From NCBI RefSeq assembly GCF_016905445.1, contig NZ_JAFEXF010000004.1:1-64000 (forward strand): a stretch of 64,000 bases of DNA, given 5' to 3'. The notes beneath the pieces were generated by a model, which was not told where the DNA came from, searched no databases, and saw only the letters and a program-made list of their open reading frames with translations. Source of the DNA: Streptomyces sp. G44. GTDB lineage: Bacteria; Actinomycetota; Actinomycetes; Streptomycetales; Streptomycetaceae. Made by a program: the position numbers and the translations under genes. Positions 24,716-33,359 of the stretch are shown piece after piece. How positions within the stretch are numbered: position 1 is the first letter of the stretch; every line of letters begins with the position of its first letter.

Positions 24716-25459
24716 CTACAGGCCGGACTCGGACGTGCGGACCAGGATGCGGCGGCAGTTCTCGCACCGTACGACGGTGTCCGGGGAGGCCGCCTTCACT
24801 TCGTTGACCTCGGTGATGTTGAGCTCCAGGCGGCAGCCCTCGCAGCGCCGCTGGTAGAGCTTGGCCGCGCCGACGCCGCCCTGCTGCGCGCGGAGCTTGT
24901 CGTACAGCTTGAGGAGGTCGGCCGGGATGGAGGCCGCGACGACCTCGCGCTCCTTGGTGGCCGTGGCCGTCTCGCGGTCCAGCTCCCCGGCGGCGGCGTC
25001 CCTGCGGGCCGTCGCGTCGTCGATCTTCGCCTGGATCGAGGAGACCCGCCCCGTCAGCTCGGCGACCCGCTCCTGCGCGGACTCCCGGCGCTCCATGACC
25101 TCCAGGACGACGTCCTCCAGGTCGCCCTGGCGCTTGGCGAGCGAGGCGATCTCGCGCTGGAGGTTCTCCAGGTCCTTGGGGGACGAGACCGCGCCGGAGT
25201 CCAGCCGCTGCTGGTCGCGGGCCGCGCGCTGGCGGACCTGGTCGACGTCCTGCTCCGCCTTGGTCTGCTCGCGGGCGCAGTCGCCCTCCTCGGTCGTCGC
25301 GGCGACGAGGAGGTCGCGCAGCTGCGTGAGGTCCTTCGTCAGCGACTCGATCTCGGCGTGCTCGGGCAGAGACCTCTTCTTGTGCGCGAGCTGCTGGAGG
25401 CGGGTGTCCAGGGCCTGGACGTCGAGCAGTCGGATCTGGTCGGCGGGCGCGGCGTTCAG
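24716..25459 (-). CDS. Coiled-coil protein with C4 zinc ribbon; apparent CTG start
   Basis: The 247-residue protein is a long helical hairpin (residues about 10-180; TRLQQLAHKKRSLPEHAEIE, many Glu/Arg/Gln heptads) ending in a zinc ribbon with CEGC and CENC pairs near residues 205 and 230. This conserved actinobacterial protein has an unknown role; related archaeal and bacterial proteins bind nucleic acid. Homology begins at NAAPADQIRLLDVQ, and the only codon at the right place is CTG at 25459, overlapping the Nif3 stop as CTGA with an AGGAG site nine bases upstream. No ATG, GTG or TTG fits nearby. It lies between the Nif3-like and RNase H genes. Confidence 0.85.
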   Translation of the reverse strand: MNAAPADQIRLLDVQALDTRLQQLAHKKRSLPEHAEIESLTKDLTQLRDLLVAATTEEGDCAREQTKAEQDVDQVRQRAARDQQRLDSGAVSSPKDLENLQREIASLAKRQGDLEDVVLEVMERRESAQERVAELTGRVSSIQAKIDDATARRDAAAGELDRETATATKEREVVAASIPADLLKLYDKLRAQQGGVGAAKLYQRRCEGCRLELNITEVNEVKAASPDTVVRCENCRRILVRTSESGL

Positions 25460-26352
25460 TTGGGGGCTCCTGAGGAAGAAGAGGCGCGCGAAGCGCTCGC
25501 TGGAAGGGTGGTGGCGGGCGACGGGTGGGCCGAGGCCGCGTGGGCGGTCCAGGGGTCGGTGACCGTGTGCGAGACGTGGACGCGAAGGCCCCATCCGTTG
25601 CGGTCGGAGATCTGATCGAGCTGGGCTGCGGCCAGCTCGCACCAGGGCCACTCGGTGGCCCAGTGGGCGGCGTCGAGCAGCGCCAGCGGGGTGCGTTCGC
25701 GGGCCTCGGAGGCCGGGTGGTGGCGCAGGTCGGCGGTGAGGAAGGCGTCCACGCCGGCGGCGCGCACGTCGTCGAAGAGGCTGTCGCCGGAGCCGCCGCT
25801 GACCGCGACGGTGCGGATCAGGGCGTCCGGGTCGCCCGCGGCGCGGATGCCCTGCGCGGTGGCGGGCAGCCGCTTCGCCGCGCGCTCGGCGAGCTCGGCG
25901 AGGGTCAGCGGGTGTTCGAGTTCGCAGATCCGGCCGAGTCCGCGACGGCCGTTCCGGTCGGCGGGGTCCGGTACGAGGGGGCGTACGACCCGCAGGTCGA
26001 GGGCGCCCGCGAGCGCGTCGGAGACACCGGGGTCGGCGCGGTCGGCGTTGGTGTGCGCCACGTGCAGCGCGACGTCGTTCTTGATGAGGTCGTGGACGAC
26101 GCGGCCCTTGCAGGTGGAGGCCGCGACCGTCGTCGTACCGCGCAGGTAGAGCGGGTGGTGGGTGACCAGGAGCTGGGCTCCGAGCCGCACCGCCTCGTCG
26201 GCGATCTCCTGGACCGGGTCCACGGCGAACAGGACCCGGGAGACCTCCGCGTCGGGGTCGCCGCAGACCGTGCCGACCGCGTCCCAGCTCTCGGCCAGAT
26301 CGGCGGGCCACAGGGCGTCGAGGGCGGCGATGACTTCAGACAGACGGGGCAC
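25456..26352 (-). CDS. Nif3-like dinuclear metal centre protein (GTP cyclohydrolase I type 2 homologue)
   Basis: The 298-residue protein begins MPRLSEVIAALDALWP and has the metal-binding THHPLYLRG motif near residue 65, HVAHTNAD near 100 and the C-terminal ADLRHHPASEA segment, all diagnostic for Nif3/YbgI. The family forms hexameric rings holding two metals per subunit; its reaction is unresolved. The Ser/Ala-rich tail after residue 270 (SHTVTDPW...) is variable. The stop overlaps the next gene's start, which suggests translational coupling with the zinc-ribbon protein and RNase H. Confidence 0.92.
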   Translation of the reverse strand: MPRLSEVIAALDALWPADLAESWDAVGTVCGDPDAEVSRVLFAVDPVQEIADEAVRLGAQLLVTHHPLYLRGTTTVAASTCKGRVVHDLIKNDVALHVAHTNADRADPGVSDALAGALDLRVVRPLVPDPADRNGRRGLGRICELEHPLTLAELAERAAKRLPATAQGIRAAGDPDALIRTVAVSGGSGDSLFDDVRAAGVDAFLTADLRHHPASEARERTPLALLDAAHWATEWPWCELAAAQLDQISDRNGWGLRVHVSHTVTDPWTAHAASAHPSPATTLPASASRASSSSGAPN

Positions 26353-26681
26353 GGGGAAAGGCTACCTTCCCGCTGCGCTCGGCTTGTCGTGCGTTACTCG
26401 CCGTGGTCCGGCGGCTACGGAGTGCCTCTTCGGGGCCCGGAAGCAGGATGCGTCCGCGGCGCCCCCATGGTTGTTCGCGCAGTTCCCCGCGCCCCTGACG
26501 GGGCCCGCTCACGACCTCGTGCGCCGCAGTCGCGGAAGGCAGGACCGCCTCGCGCAGCACAACCGCCCCCGCCGGCTCAGGCCAACCGGGACATCTCCAC
26601 CCTTCTGTGTGAAGCGGACAGCCGTGCACCCCACGTCAGCGCGTACGAAATCTAGCGTCGGAGGCGGAGGTGACACCGACC
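26353..26681. other. Intergenic region with a Streptomyces-type dispersed repeat
   Basis: There is no supportable gene. At 26471-26504 lies the motif TTCGCGCAGTTCCCCGCGCC followed by CCTGACGGGGC, a short hairpin-forming sequence I recall as very common between Streptomyces genes. The rest must hold the divergent promoters of the Nif3-like operon and the gene at 26682. Confidence 0.5.
26471..26504 (+). repeat. Dispersed GC-rich intergenic repeat
   Basis: The core GCAGTTCCCCGCGCCCC followed by a CCCC-tgac-GGGG mini-hairpin matches a motif scattered in Streptomyces intergenic DNA. This is from memory, not a search. Its function is unknown; the terminal hairpin could act in transcription or RNA processing. 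Confidence 0.55.
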
Positions 26682-27740
26682 ATGACAGCGGCAACGATCA
26701 CGGTGGACGGTTCCTACGCGGCACGGCTCGCACGCCGGGGTGACTCCTGGTTCCCCGAGCGCTGGACGCTGGACTCCCCCGAGCCCTACGCGGTGCCGCT
26801 CGCCGGCCATCAGCCCGAGGAGCCCGGCACCGAGGTGCTGCCGCTGAGCGACGGCCGCGTCCTCATCCACCGCCTGGTGGCCGGCCGCCACGCCTTCGCG
26901 CTGCTCTATCCGACGGGCCCGAAGACCGGCGAGATCCCCCTCGGCACCGTGGAGTGCGCGGGCGAGCTGAGCCTGCTGCCGCCCGCCCCGGACGGCACCC
27001 GCGCCTACGCCCTCGCGGTCGGCGCCCGCTCGACGGACGTGTGGCTGGTGGCGGGCGGCTCCTTCGGGCCCGAGCACGTCGCCGAGGTGCCGGGGCGCTG
27101 TTCGGGCGGCGTCTGGCTGGACGGCACGGGGCGGCTGCTCGCCCTGGACCGGGAGGCGGCCGGGTGCGTGAAGACGGTGGCGGTCGACCTGGAGCGGGGC
27201 GGCGAGGTGTCACCGCTGCTCCAGATCGCCGAGGGGAGCGACGACCGGCTGCTGCTCGCCGACGCGGACAGCGGCCTGCTCCTCATCCGTTCGAACGCGC
27301 CGGGCCACGACCGCCTCGGCTGGGGCGTGCTCGGCGGCACCCGCCCCGTCCGCTTCCCGGAGTCGCTGCGGCTCCCGGACTGCGCGGTCACGCCGTTCGC
27401 GATCCAGCCGGGACAGACCCTCCTCCCCGAGGGGTGCGCGGTGGCGCTGCGGATCGACGGCGCGGCGGGCACCTGGCTCGGCGTCTGGCGGCCCGCCGAG
27501 CGCCGCATGCGGCAACTGCGCGCGCCCGACGGCTGGCTGGCCGGCGCCGGGCACTGGACGCGGGACGGCGTGCTGCGGCTTCCGTACGCGACGCGGGCCG
27601 TGCCCTGCGGTGTCGCGCGGGTGACGGCGCCCCCGCAGGAGCTGCCGGACGCGCCACCGCTCAAGCCGGTGCCGCCCGCCGCGCCGCGGCCCGTACCGCT
27701 GCAACAGGCGCCCCTGGGCGGGCGGGTGGCGGCCGGTTAG
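26682..27740 (+). CDS. Conserved hypothetical protein, beta-rich
   Basis: This 352-residue soluble protein has repeated short beta-strand segments (EVLPLSDGRVLIHRLVAGRHAFALLYP; GGVWLDGTGRLLALDREAAG; SDDRLLLADADSGLLLIRSNAPG), which suggests a propeller-like repeat fold. There is no signal peptide, membrane helix or catalytic signature that I recognise. The tail is Pro/Ala-rich. A GGAGGCGGAGG site lies just upstream of ATG 26682; GTG 26670 is an alternative four codons earlier. The function is unknown. It precedes a small ORF and a strong terminator. Confidence 0.65.
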   Translation: MTAATITVDGSYAARLARRGDSWFPERWTLDSPEPYAVPLAGHQPEEPGTEVLPLSDGRVLIHRLVAGRHAFALLYPTGPKTGEIPLGTVECAGELSLLPPAPDGTRAYALAVGARSTDVWLVAGGSFGPEHVAEVPGRCSGGVWLDGTGRLLALDREAAGCVKTVAVDLERGGEVSPLLQIAEGSDDRLLLADADSGLLLIRSNAPGHDRLGWGVLGGTRPVRFPESLRLPDCAVTPFAIQPGQTLLPEGCAVALRIDGAAGTWLGVWRPAERRMRQLRAPDGWLAGAGHWTRDGVLRLPYATRAVPCGVARVTAPPQELPDAPPLKPVPPAAPRPVPLQQAPLGGRVAAG

Positions 27741-27786
27741 ACTCGCCGGGCTGTACGAAGGATCTTCTTACGGGGTGAGCAGAGAG

Positions 27787-27969
27787 ATGTCGACCGAGGC
27801 CATAACGAGGACGCAGACGGAGACACAGTGGGAGACCGACCCGCGGCAGGCGAGGGCCGCCGCCGTGACCGCGCGGTCCGGCGCCGGTAGGCACCGCGGA
27901 CCGGTGGCCGAGCACGACGAGGCCACCGCGCCGAGGGGCCGCCACCGCAAGCAGCCGTCGGACTCCTGA
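27787..27969 (+). CDS. Small hypothetical protein, 60 residues
   Basis: The charged, Thr/Arg/Ala-rich peptide (STEAITRTQTETQWETDPRQ) has no hydrophobic segment and is probably disordered. The start is taken at ATG 27787; GTG 27775 is possible. It lies 46 bases after the preceding gene, before a strong terminator, so it may be a short co-transcribed gene. No family was recognised and coding status is moderately uncertain. Confidence 0.45.
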   Translation: MSTEAITRTQTETQWETDPRQARAAAVTARSGAGRHRGPVAEHDEATAPRGRHRKQPSDS

Positions 27970-28005
27970 CGCACCGCACCACGCGCCACCACGCGCCCGC
28001 GTCGC

Positions 28006-28055
28006 GGAAAGCCCCGCCCGAGGCCGCCATGAGCGGTCCCCGGGCGGGGCTTTCC
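28006..28055. terminator. Bidirectional terminator between convergent genes
   Basis: GGAAAGCCCCGCCCG at 28006-28020 pairs perfectly with CGGGCGGGGCTTTCC at 28041-28055, giving 15-bp arms and a 20-nt loop with A/T-rich bases at the outer ends. It separates the plus-strand genes ending at 27969 from the SDR gene ending at 28088. Confidence 0.9.
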
Positions 28056-28087
28056 TGCGTTTCCACCAGACCCCGCCTACCCCCTTT

Positions 28088-29047
28088 TCAGTCCTTCTCC
28101 CGCTTCAGGCCGAGTATCTCGGCCGCCGCGAACGTCTCGGACGGGGGGCGCGCCGCGTAGTACGGCGAGAGCGACTCGTCCAGCTCTTCGAAGGTGAACG
28201 CCTCCTTCGCCGCGTCGAACTTCGCCGCCACCTTGGGGCGTTCGACGATCGCGACCATGCCGCCGTGGACGACGAGCAGTTGGCCGTTGACGCGGGCGGC
28301 GGCGGGCGAGGCGAGATAGCCCACGAGCGGCGCCACGTGTGCGGGTGCGAGCGGGTCCAGCCGGCCGTCCGCCGGCTCCTGGAAGCCCTGGAAGACGTCC
28401 TCGGTCATCCGGGTCCGCGCGCGGGGGCAGATCGCGTTGGCCGTCACGCCGTATTTCGCGAGCGCCAGCGCCGTCGACGTCGTCAGGCCGACGATGCCGC
28501 CCTTGGCCGCCGCGTAGTTGGGCTGGCCCGCGGAGCCGGCGAGGAACGCCTCCGAGGAGGTGTTCACGATCCGCCCGTACACCGGGCCGCCCGCGGCCTT
28601 GGAGCGCTCGCGCCAGTGGACGGACGCGAAGTGGGTGGTGTTGAAGTGGCCCTTGAGGTGGACGCGGATGACGGCGTCCCATTCCTCCTCGCCCATCGAG
28701 AAGATCATCCGGTCCCGCAGGATGCCCGCGTTGTTGACCAGGATGTCGAGCTTTCCGTAGGTGTCGATCGCCGTCCCGATCAGCGTGCGGGCCTGGTCGT
28801 GGTCCGCCACGTCGCCGGTGTGGGCCACGGCCTGCCCGCCCGCGGCCCGGATCTCGGCGGCGACCTCCTCGGCGGGCCCCGCCGACGCCTCGCCGGAGCC
28901 GTCGCGCCCCGGCTGCCCGAAGTCGTTGACGACGACGCTCGCGCCGAGCCGGGCCAGTTCCAGGGCCTCGGCCCGGCCGAGGCCGCGGCCCGCGCCGGTG
29001 ACGACGGCGGCCCGGCCCTCAAGTGGCTGTGACTGCTGCACGGACAT
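28088..29047 (-). CDS. Short-chain dehydrogenase, 3-hydroxyacyl-CoA type (Hsd4A-like)
   Basis: The 319-residue SDR has the NAD site TGAGRGLGRA, NNAG, catalytic Ser in IVNTSSEAF and YxxxK in NYAAAKGG. The C-terminal extension (VAAKFDAAKEAFTFEELDES) is characteristic of the dehydrogenase of peroxisomal multifunctional enzyme 2 and of mycobacterial Hsd4A, which oxidises the 3-hydroxyacyl-CoA of a degraded sterol side chain. Length matches Hsd4A. It is followed by an alcohol dehydrogenase gene 10 bases away on the same strand and by a MaoC hydratase, which supports beta-oxidation of steroid-like side chains. Confidence 0.85.
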   Translation of the reverse strand: MSVQQSQPLEGRAAVVTGAGRGLGRAEALELARLGASVVVNDFGQPGRDGSGEASAGPAEEVAAEIRAAGGQAVAHTGDVADHDQARTLIGTAIDTYGKLDILVNNAGILRDRMIFSMGEEEWDAVIRVHLKGHFNTTHFASVHWRERSKAAGGPVYGRIVNTSSEAFLAGSAGQPNYAAAKGGIVGLTTSTALALAKYGVTANAICPRARTRMTEDVFQGFQEPADGRLDPLAPAHVAPLVGYLASPAAARVNGQLLVVHGGMVAIVERPKVAAKFDAAKEAFTFEELDESLSPYYAARPPSETFAAAEILGLKREKD

Positions 29048-29057
29048 CGGCGTCCCC

Positions 29058-30134
29058 TCAGATCTCGATGCAGGTACGCAACGCGGTCCCGGTCCGCATC
29101 TGGTCGAGGGCCTCGTTGATCTCGGTGAGCCGCACGCGGTGCGTGATCATGTTCTCCAGGTCGATGCGGCCCGCCCGCCAGAGCGCGATGGCCCGCTCGT
29201 ACGACTGGAGGACGTCGCCGCCGCCGTACATGGAGGGCAGGATCCGCTTCTCGTCGAAGAACAGCTCGAACATGTTGAGCTTGAGGTGGTCGTCCATGGC
29301 GCCCGCGCCGACGACGCACAGCGTGCCGCCGCGCCGCGTCGTCTCGTACGCGGTGCGGGCCGTGGCGGACTTGCCGACGACCTCGAAGACGTAGTCGAAG
29401 CCCTCGCCCGCGGTGATCCGCTGCTTGGCGTCGGCCAGTTCGCCGGGTGCGACCGCCTCCGTCGCGCCGAAGGTGAGCGCCGCCTCCCGGCGCGAGGCGA
29501 CCGGGTCGACCGCGACGATCTGCGCCGCGCCCTTGAGCCGGGCCCCCTGGATCGCGGCGATGCCGACGCCGCCGCAGCCGATGACGGCCACCGACGAACC
29601 GGCCCGTACGTCGGCGGTGTTGATGGCCGCGCCGAGCCCCGTGGTCACCCCGCAGCCGATGAGCGCCGCGATGTCGAAGGGCACGTCGTCGGGGATGGGC
29701 ACGGCGCACCCGGCGTCGACGACGACCTCCTCGGTGAAGGTGCCCGTGCCCGCGAAGCCGAAGACGTCACCGCCGGGGCGCTTGAAGTTGGGGGTGCCCG
29801 CGTTCAGGAAACCGGCGAGGCAGAGGTGGGTCTGGCCGCGCTTGCAGGCGGGGCAGGTGCCGCAGGCGGGCAGCCAGCAGATCAGCGCCCGGTCGCCCGG
29901 CGCGAGGCCGGTGACGCCGTCGCCGACGTCGAGGATCTCGCCGGCGCCCTCGTGGCCGGGGATGAAGGGCGCGGGCTGCGGCAGCACGCCGTTCATCGCG
30001 GAGACGTCGGAGTGGCACAGGCCGGTGGCCCGGACCCGGATCCGCACCTTGCCCGGTCCAAAGCCCAGCGCCTCGACGTCGTCGAGGACTTCGAGCTTGT
30101 CCTGGCCGATCTCGTGCAGTACGGCTGCGCGCAT
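29058..30134 (-). CDS. Zinc-dependent medium-chain alcohol dehydrogenase
   Basis: The 358-residue class III-type MDR has the catalytic zinc site ATGLCHSDVS, GHEGAGEI and the cysteine after IGCGV. A structural zinc loop (CGTCPACKRGQTHLC) and a Rossmann segment (VAVIGCGGVGIAAIQGARL) follow. It oxidises an alcohol with NAD(P), possibly a hydroxylated side chain or other alcohol. The gene lies between MaoC (upstream) and SDR (downstream) with short gaps, so it is read from the KstR-boxed promoter before MaoC if the operon is intact. The exact substrate is unknown. Confidence 0.88.
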   Translation of the reverse strand: MRAAVLHEIGQDKLEVLDDVEALGFGPGKVRIRVRATGLCHSDVSAMNGVLPQPAPFIPGHEGAGEILDVGDGVTGLAPGDRALICWLPACGTCPACKRGQTHLCLAGFLNAGTPNFKRPGGDVFGFAGTGTFTEEVVVDAGCAVPIPDDVPFDIAALIGCGVTTGLGAAINTADVRAGSSVAVIGCGGVGIAAIQGARLKGAAQIVAVDPVASRREAALTFGATEAVAPGELADAKQRITAGEGFDYVFEVVGKSATARTAYETTRRGGTLCVVGAGAMDDHLKLNMFELFFDEKRILPSMYGGGDVLQSYERAIALWRAGRIDLENMITHRVRLTEINEALDQMRTGTALRTCIEI

Positions 30135-30209
30135 GGAGCGGCTCCTCTCGGCGTACGAAGCCCCGGGCGCGTCCCGGAGCGGCTCGGCCCCGGGGTCGCC
30201 CGGAGCGGC

Positions 30210-31064
30210 TCAGATGTGCTCGACGACGGTGTCCGCGAGGACCGGCGCGTCGTCCCGTTCGACCGCCGTGACCGTGGCCTGGACGCGGCCCTCGGTGCGC
30301 CACATGCGGATGCGCAGGGTCTCGCCGGGGAAGACGACCCCGACGAAGCGGGTGCCGTAACCGCGCACCCGGGACACGTCGCCGCCCAGGTGCGTGTCGA
30401 CGACGGCCTTGAGCGTCATCCCGTACGTGCACAGTCCGTGCAGGATCGGCCGGTCGAAGCCGGCGAGCTTCGCGAACTCGGGGTCGGCGTGCAGGGGGTT
30501 CCAGTCGCCGCAGAGGCGGTAGAGCAGCGCCTGGTCCTCGCGGACGGGGCGCTCGGCCTCCAGGTCGGGGTCGCCCTCGGGGGCGGGCAGCCGGGTGGAG
30601 GGGCCGCGGTCGCCGCCGAAGCCCCCTTCGCCGCGTACGAAGAGCTGGGCGTCGCTCGTCCACAGCGGGCCCTCGGCGTCGGCGGCCTCGGAGCGCAGGA
30701 CGAGGATCGCGGCCTTGCCCTTGTCGTACACCGCGGCGACCTTCGAGGTGGTCACGGCCTTGCCCGCGACGGGGATGGGGCGGTGCAGCGTGATGGTCTG
30801 GCCGCCGTGCAGCACCGCGGCGAGGTCCACCTCGATGCCGGGGGCCGAGAGGCCGCCCATGATGCCCATGCCGGCGCCCGCGACGGTGGCGAAGCTGGGC
30901 AGGACGTGCAGCCGGGACTCCAGCGTGTACCGCAGTTCGGCGGGGTCGGTGGCGGGCCGTCCTGCGCCGAGGCCCAGATGGTAGAGCTGGACGTCCTTGT
31001 GGTCCCAGCTGATCTCGGCGGACCGGGGTTCGGCGGCCACGGCCTTCGCGGCGTCAATGGGCAT
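30210..31064 (-). CDS. MaoC-type 2-enoyl-CoA hydratase (double hot-dog, ChsH3-like)
   Basis: This 284-residue protein has two hot-dog repeats. The C-terminal one carries the hydratase 2 motif (GDWNPLHADPEFAKLAGFDR, then PILHGLCTYG) with catalytic Asp and His. It hydrates trans-2-enoyl-CoA; the size matches mycobacterial Rv3538 (ChsH3/Hsd4B), which acts on sterol side chains. ATG 31064 has a GAGGAG ribosome-binding site. A KstR-type operator lies about 100 bases upstream. First gene of a MaoC-ADH-SDR operon. Confidence 0.87.
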   Translation of the reverse strand: MPIDAAKAVAAEPRSAEISWDHKDVQLYHLGLGAGRPATDPAELRYTLESRLHVLPSFATVAGAGMGIMGGLSAPGIEVDLAAVLHGGQTITLHRPIPVAGKAVTTSKVAAVYDKGKAAILVLRSEAADAEGPLWTSDAQLFVRGEGGFGGDRGPSTRLPAPEGDPDLEAERPVREDQALLYRLCGDWNPLHADPEFAKLAGFDRPILHGLCTYGMTLKAVVDTHLGGDVSRVRGYGTRFVGVVFPGETLRIRMWRTEGRVQATVTAVERDDAPVLADTVVEHI

Positions 31065-31166
31065 GGGGTGGCAGCTCCTCGGGTCCTCGGGCTCCTGGGC
31101 GCCGGCGAAGACCTCGGCGCGGCCGTCCGCACCGTCGACCGCACCGAGGCCGCAACCGGGCCGTTC

Positions 31167-31180
31167 TAGAACGCGTTCCA
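31167..31180. promoter_or_regulatory. KstR operator before the MaoC operon
   Basis: TAGAACGCGTTCCA matches the KstR consensus TnnAACnnGTTnnA at every fixed position and extends as an imperfect palindrome. It lies 103 bases upstream of the MaoC start on the minus strand. Confidence 0.8.
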
Positions 31181-31241
31181 GTCCGGCGTCCCATGTATAG
31201 CCGAGGCCCGGGAAGTTGTGAAGGCCGTGGACGCGCGCCGC

Positions 31242-31256
31242 CTGACAGTACGTCAG
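31242..31256. promoter_or_regulatory. CTGAC-N5-GTCAG palindrome
   Basis: CTGACAGTACGTCAG is a perfect 5-bp-arm inverted repeat. A near-identical site (CTGACAGACCGTCAG) lies before the LLM oxidoreductase gene at 39518. Thirteen of fifteen bases are shared, which suggests a common regulator, perhaps TetR-type. Confidence 0.5.
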
Positions 31257-31431
31257 ATGCGCCGGTGTGGCACACGCACTGTCCGGTTCCGTACAACCGG
31301 CTCTGCCGCCCTCCCACCCGGACGGGGACCGTCGGCATGGACGGGAAGAGCGGGGCCGGCCGGGTCGGCCGCCGGATGGAGCGCGAGGACCAGGGCACGA
31401 TGCGGGGTGCGCCGCCTTCGCCGGGCCCAGC

Positions 31432-31746
31432 CATCCGCGCCGCGCCATGGAGGCGGGAGCCGCCGGGTTCCTCGTCGGGGACGGTCCCGTCGAAGAGCCG
31501 ACGGAGGGGATCCGCCGGGTGCTGCGGCGCGAGACCGTCGTCGACCCGGCGCCCGCGGCCGCGCCGGGCGCCGGGCCCAGCCCGCCGACCCGCCGCGAGA
31601 CGGATGCCCTCGACGCGTCGATGGACGGCGCCGCGGTCGCCGACATCGCGGACATCGCGGACAGGCCGCACCTGTCGAGGCCGACGGTGCGGAACCACCT
31701 CTCGGCGGCCATCGGCGGGACCGGCACCCGCACCGCGCGGAGGCGG
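31432..31746 (+). pseudogene. Relic of a NarL/DesR-type response regulator
   Basis: The frame shows recognisable but eroded response-regulator C-terminal sequence: RRAMEAGAAGFLVGDGP (end of a receiver), a linker with VVDPAPAAAP, then TRRETDALDASMDGAAVADIA and RPTVRNHLSAAIGGTG of a LuxR-type HTH. The receiver's phosphorylation site and first half are missing, the HTH carries a duplicated DIADIAD insertion, and the end runs into the MFS 3' region without a normal tail. No kinase gene is adjacent. I infer a decayed remnant of a two-component regulator; it could still encode a short peptide. Confidence 0.65.
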
Positions 31747-31774
31747 TACGGAAGGCCCGGCAGCGCGGCCGGCT

Positions 31775-33226
31775 CTAGGCGGCTTCCCCGGCTGCCGTCC
31801 GCCGCGTCCGCGGCATCCACAGGAGCAGCACCACCACGCCCGCCAGCAGGATGAACCCGCTCGTGCGGAACGCCATCGCGTAGCCGTCCGTCAGGGCCTG
31901 CCGTGACGTCGAGCCGTCCATCCGCGCCGCCGCCACCGTGGAGAGCACCGCGAGGCCGAGGGCGCCGCCCATCGTGCGGGAGGTGTTGATCAGGCCCGAG
32001 ACGAGTCCGGCGTCGCCGACCGCCGCCCCCGAGGTGGCCAGCGAGGCGAGCGGCGTCGTGGCGAGGCCCGCGCCGAACATCATCACGATGCCGGGCAGCA
32101 TGATCGAGGTGACGTACGCGCCGTCGACCGTCATCGTCGACTGCCAGCCGAAGCCCGCGGCGGCCACCACGATGCCGAGCACGGAGACGTTCTTCGCGCC
32201 GAGCACCGGCATCACGCGCGGCGCCAGCATCGAGCCGAGGACGATGGTGAGGGAGGACGGGATGAGGGCGAGGCCCGCCTTCAGCGGGGAGTAGTCGAGG
32301 ACGTTCTGGGCGTACAGCGTCATGAACATCCACATGGCGAACATGCCGCCGCCGCACACGAACATCGCGGCGTTCGCGGCCGACACCGACCGCACCTTGA
32401 ACAGCTTCAGCGGCATCAGCGGCACCTTCGTGCGCGCCTCCACCACGAGGAACGCCCCGAGCAGCGCGAGGCCGGCCGCGAGCGGCACGAGGGTGGCCGC
32501 CGCCGTCCAGCCCTTCTCCTCGGTCTGCACGATCCCGTACGCGAGGGTGGCGAGCCCGGCCGTGACGAGCACCGCGCCCGGCACGTCGAGGCGGCGCGCC
32601 TGGCCCGCCCTGCTCTCGGTGAGCCAGGCCGCGCCCGCGACGATCACCAGGGCGCCGATCGGTACGTTGATCAGGAGCACCCAGCGCCAGGAGAGCAGGT
32701 CGGTGAGGACGCCGCCGACCAGGCCGCCGGCCGCGCCGCCACCCGCGCCGACCGCGGACCAGACGCCTATCGCCCGGATGCGGGCCGGGCCCTCGGGCAC
32801 GGCCGAGGTGAGGATCGTCAGCGTCGACGGCGCGAGGATCGCGGCGCCGAGCCCCTGCACGGCCCGCGCCGCGAGCAGCTGCCACTCGGCCTGCGCGAGG
32901 CCGCCGCCGAGGGAGGCGGCGGTGAAGAGCCCGAGCCCGAGGAGGAACATCCGCTTGCGCCCGAAGAGGTCACCGGCACGGCCGCCGAGCAGCATGAAAC
33001 CGGCGAAGGCGATGGAGTAGGCGTTGACGACCCATTGCAGCCCGATGGCGCTCATGCCGAGGTCGGCGCGCATCGAGGGCAGTGCGGTGTTCACCACCGA
33101 CACGTCGAGGACGACGAGGAACTGGCCGGCACAGGCGGCGAGCAGGACCGCCCACAGCGGGGCGGAACTCTTCGACGGGGCGGTGGCGGCGTCGGGCGTG
33201 TAAGTGGTGGAGGGCGTCTGGACCAT
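31775..33226 (-). CDS. DHA2-family (14-helix) MFS efflux transporter
   Basis: The 483-residue protein has about 14 hydrophobic helices. It carries the DHA2 signature LDVSVVNTALPSMRADL, motif A (GRAGDLFGRKRMF), motif C-like GAGGGAAGGLVGG and WRWVLLINVPIG. This family exports drugs and dyes by proton antiport. ATG 33226 has GAGAGG nine bases upstream; an earlier ATG at 33235 is also in frame. It lies 133 bases after the Ltp-type thiolase on the same strand but shows no KstR box of its own. Confidence 0.87.
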   Translation of the reverse strand: MVQTPSTTYTPDAATAPSKSSAPLWAVLLAACAGQFLVVLDVSVVNTALPSMRADLGMSAIGLQWVVNAYSIAFAGFMLLGGRAGDLFGRKRMFLLGLGLFTAASLGGGLAQAEWQLLAARAVQGLGAAILAPSTLTILTSAVPEGPARIRAIGVWSAVGAGGGAAGGLVGGVLTDLLSWRWVLLINVPIGALVIVAGAAWLTESRAGQARRLDVPGAVLVTAGLATLAYGIVQTEEKGWTAAATLVPLAAGLALLGAFLVVEARTKVPLMPLKLFKVRSVSAANAAMFVCGGGMFAMWMFMTLYAQNVLDYSPLKAGLALIPSSLTIVLGSMLAPRVMPVLGAKNVSVLGIVVAAAGFGWQSTMTVDGAYVTSIMLPGIVMMFGAGLATTPLASLATSGAAVGDAGLVSGLINTSRTMGGALGLAVLSTVAAARMDGSTSRQALTDGYAMAFRTSGFILLAGVVVLLLWMPRTRRTAAGEAA

Positions 33227-33359
33227 GACAGCCATCCTCTCAAGCCGCGCGAGCCGCACGCATCGGAAATTGGCTGCACGTGCCTGGGCCGAAGGGCCTA
33301 GGACTTCGGGCCGCCCGTCCCGACTGCCGCGGCGCCCGGCAGCCGGGGCCCGCCCGTGC

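Noticed and set aside
23465-25615. A 716-codon plus-strand frame across the RNase H and zinc-ribbon genes
   Set aside because: Spans two well-supported minus-strand genes and their junction; antisense shadow.
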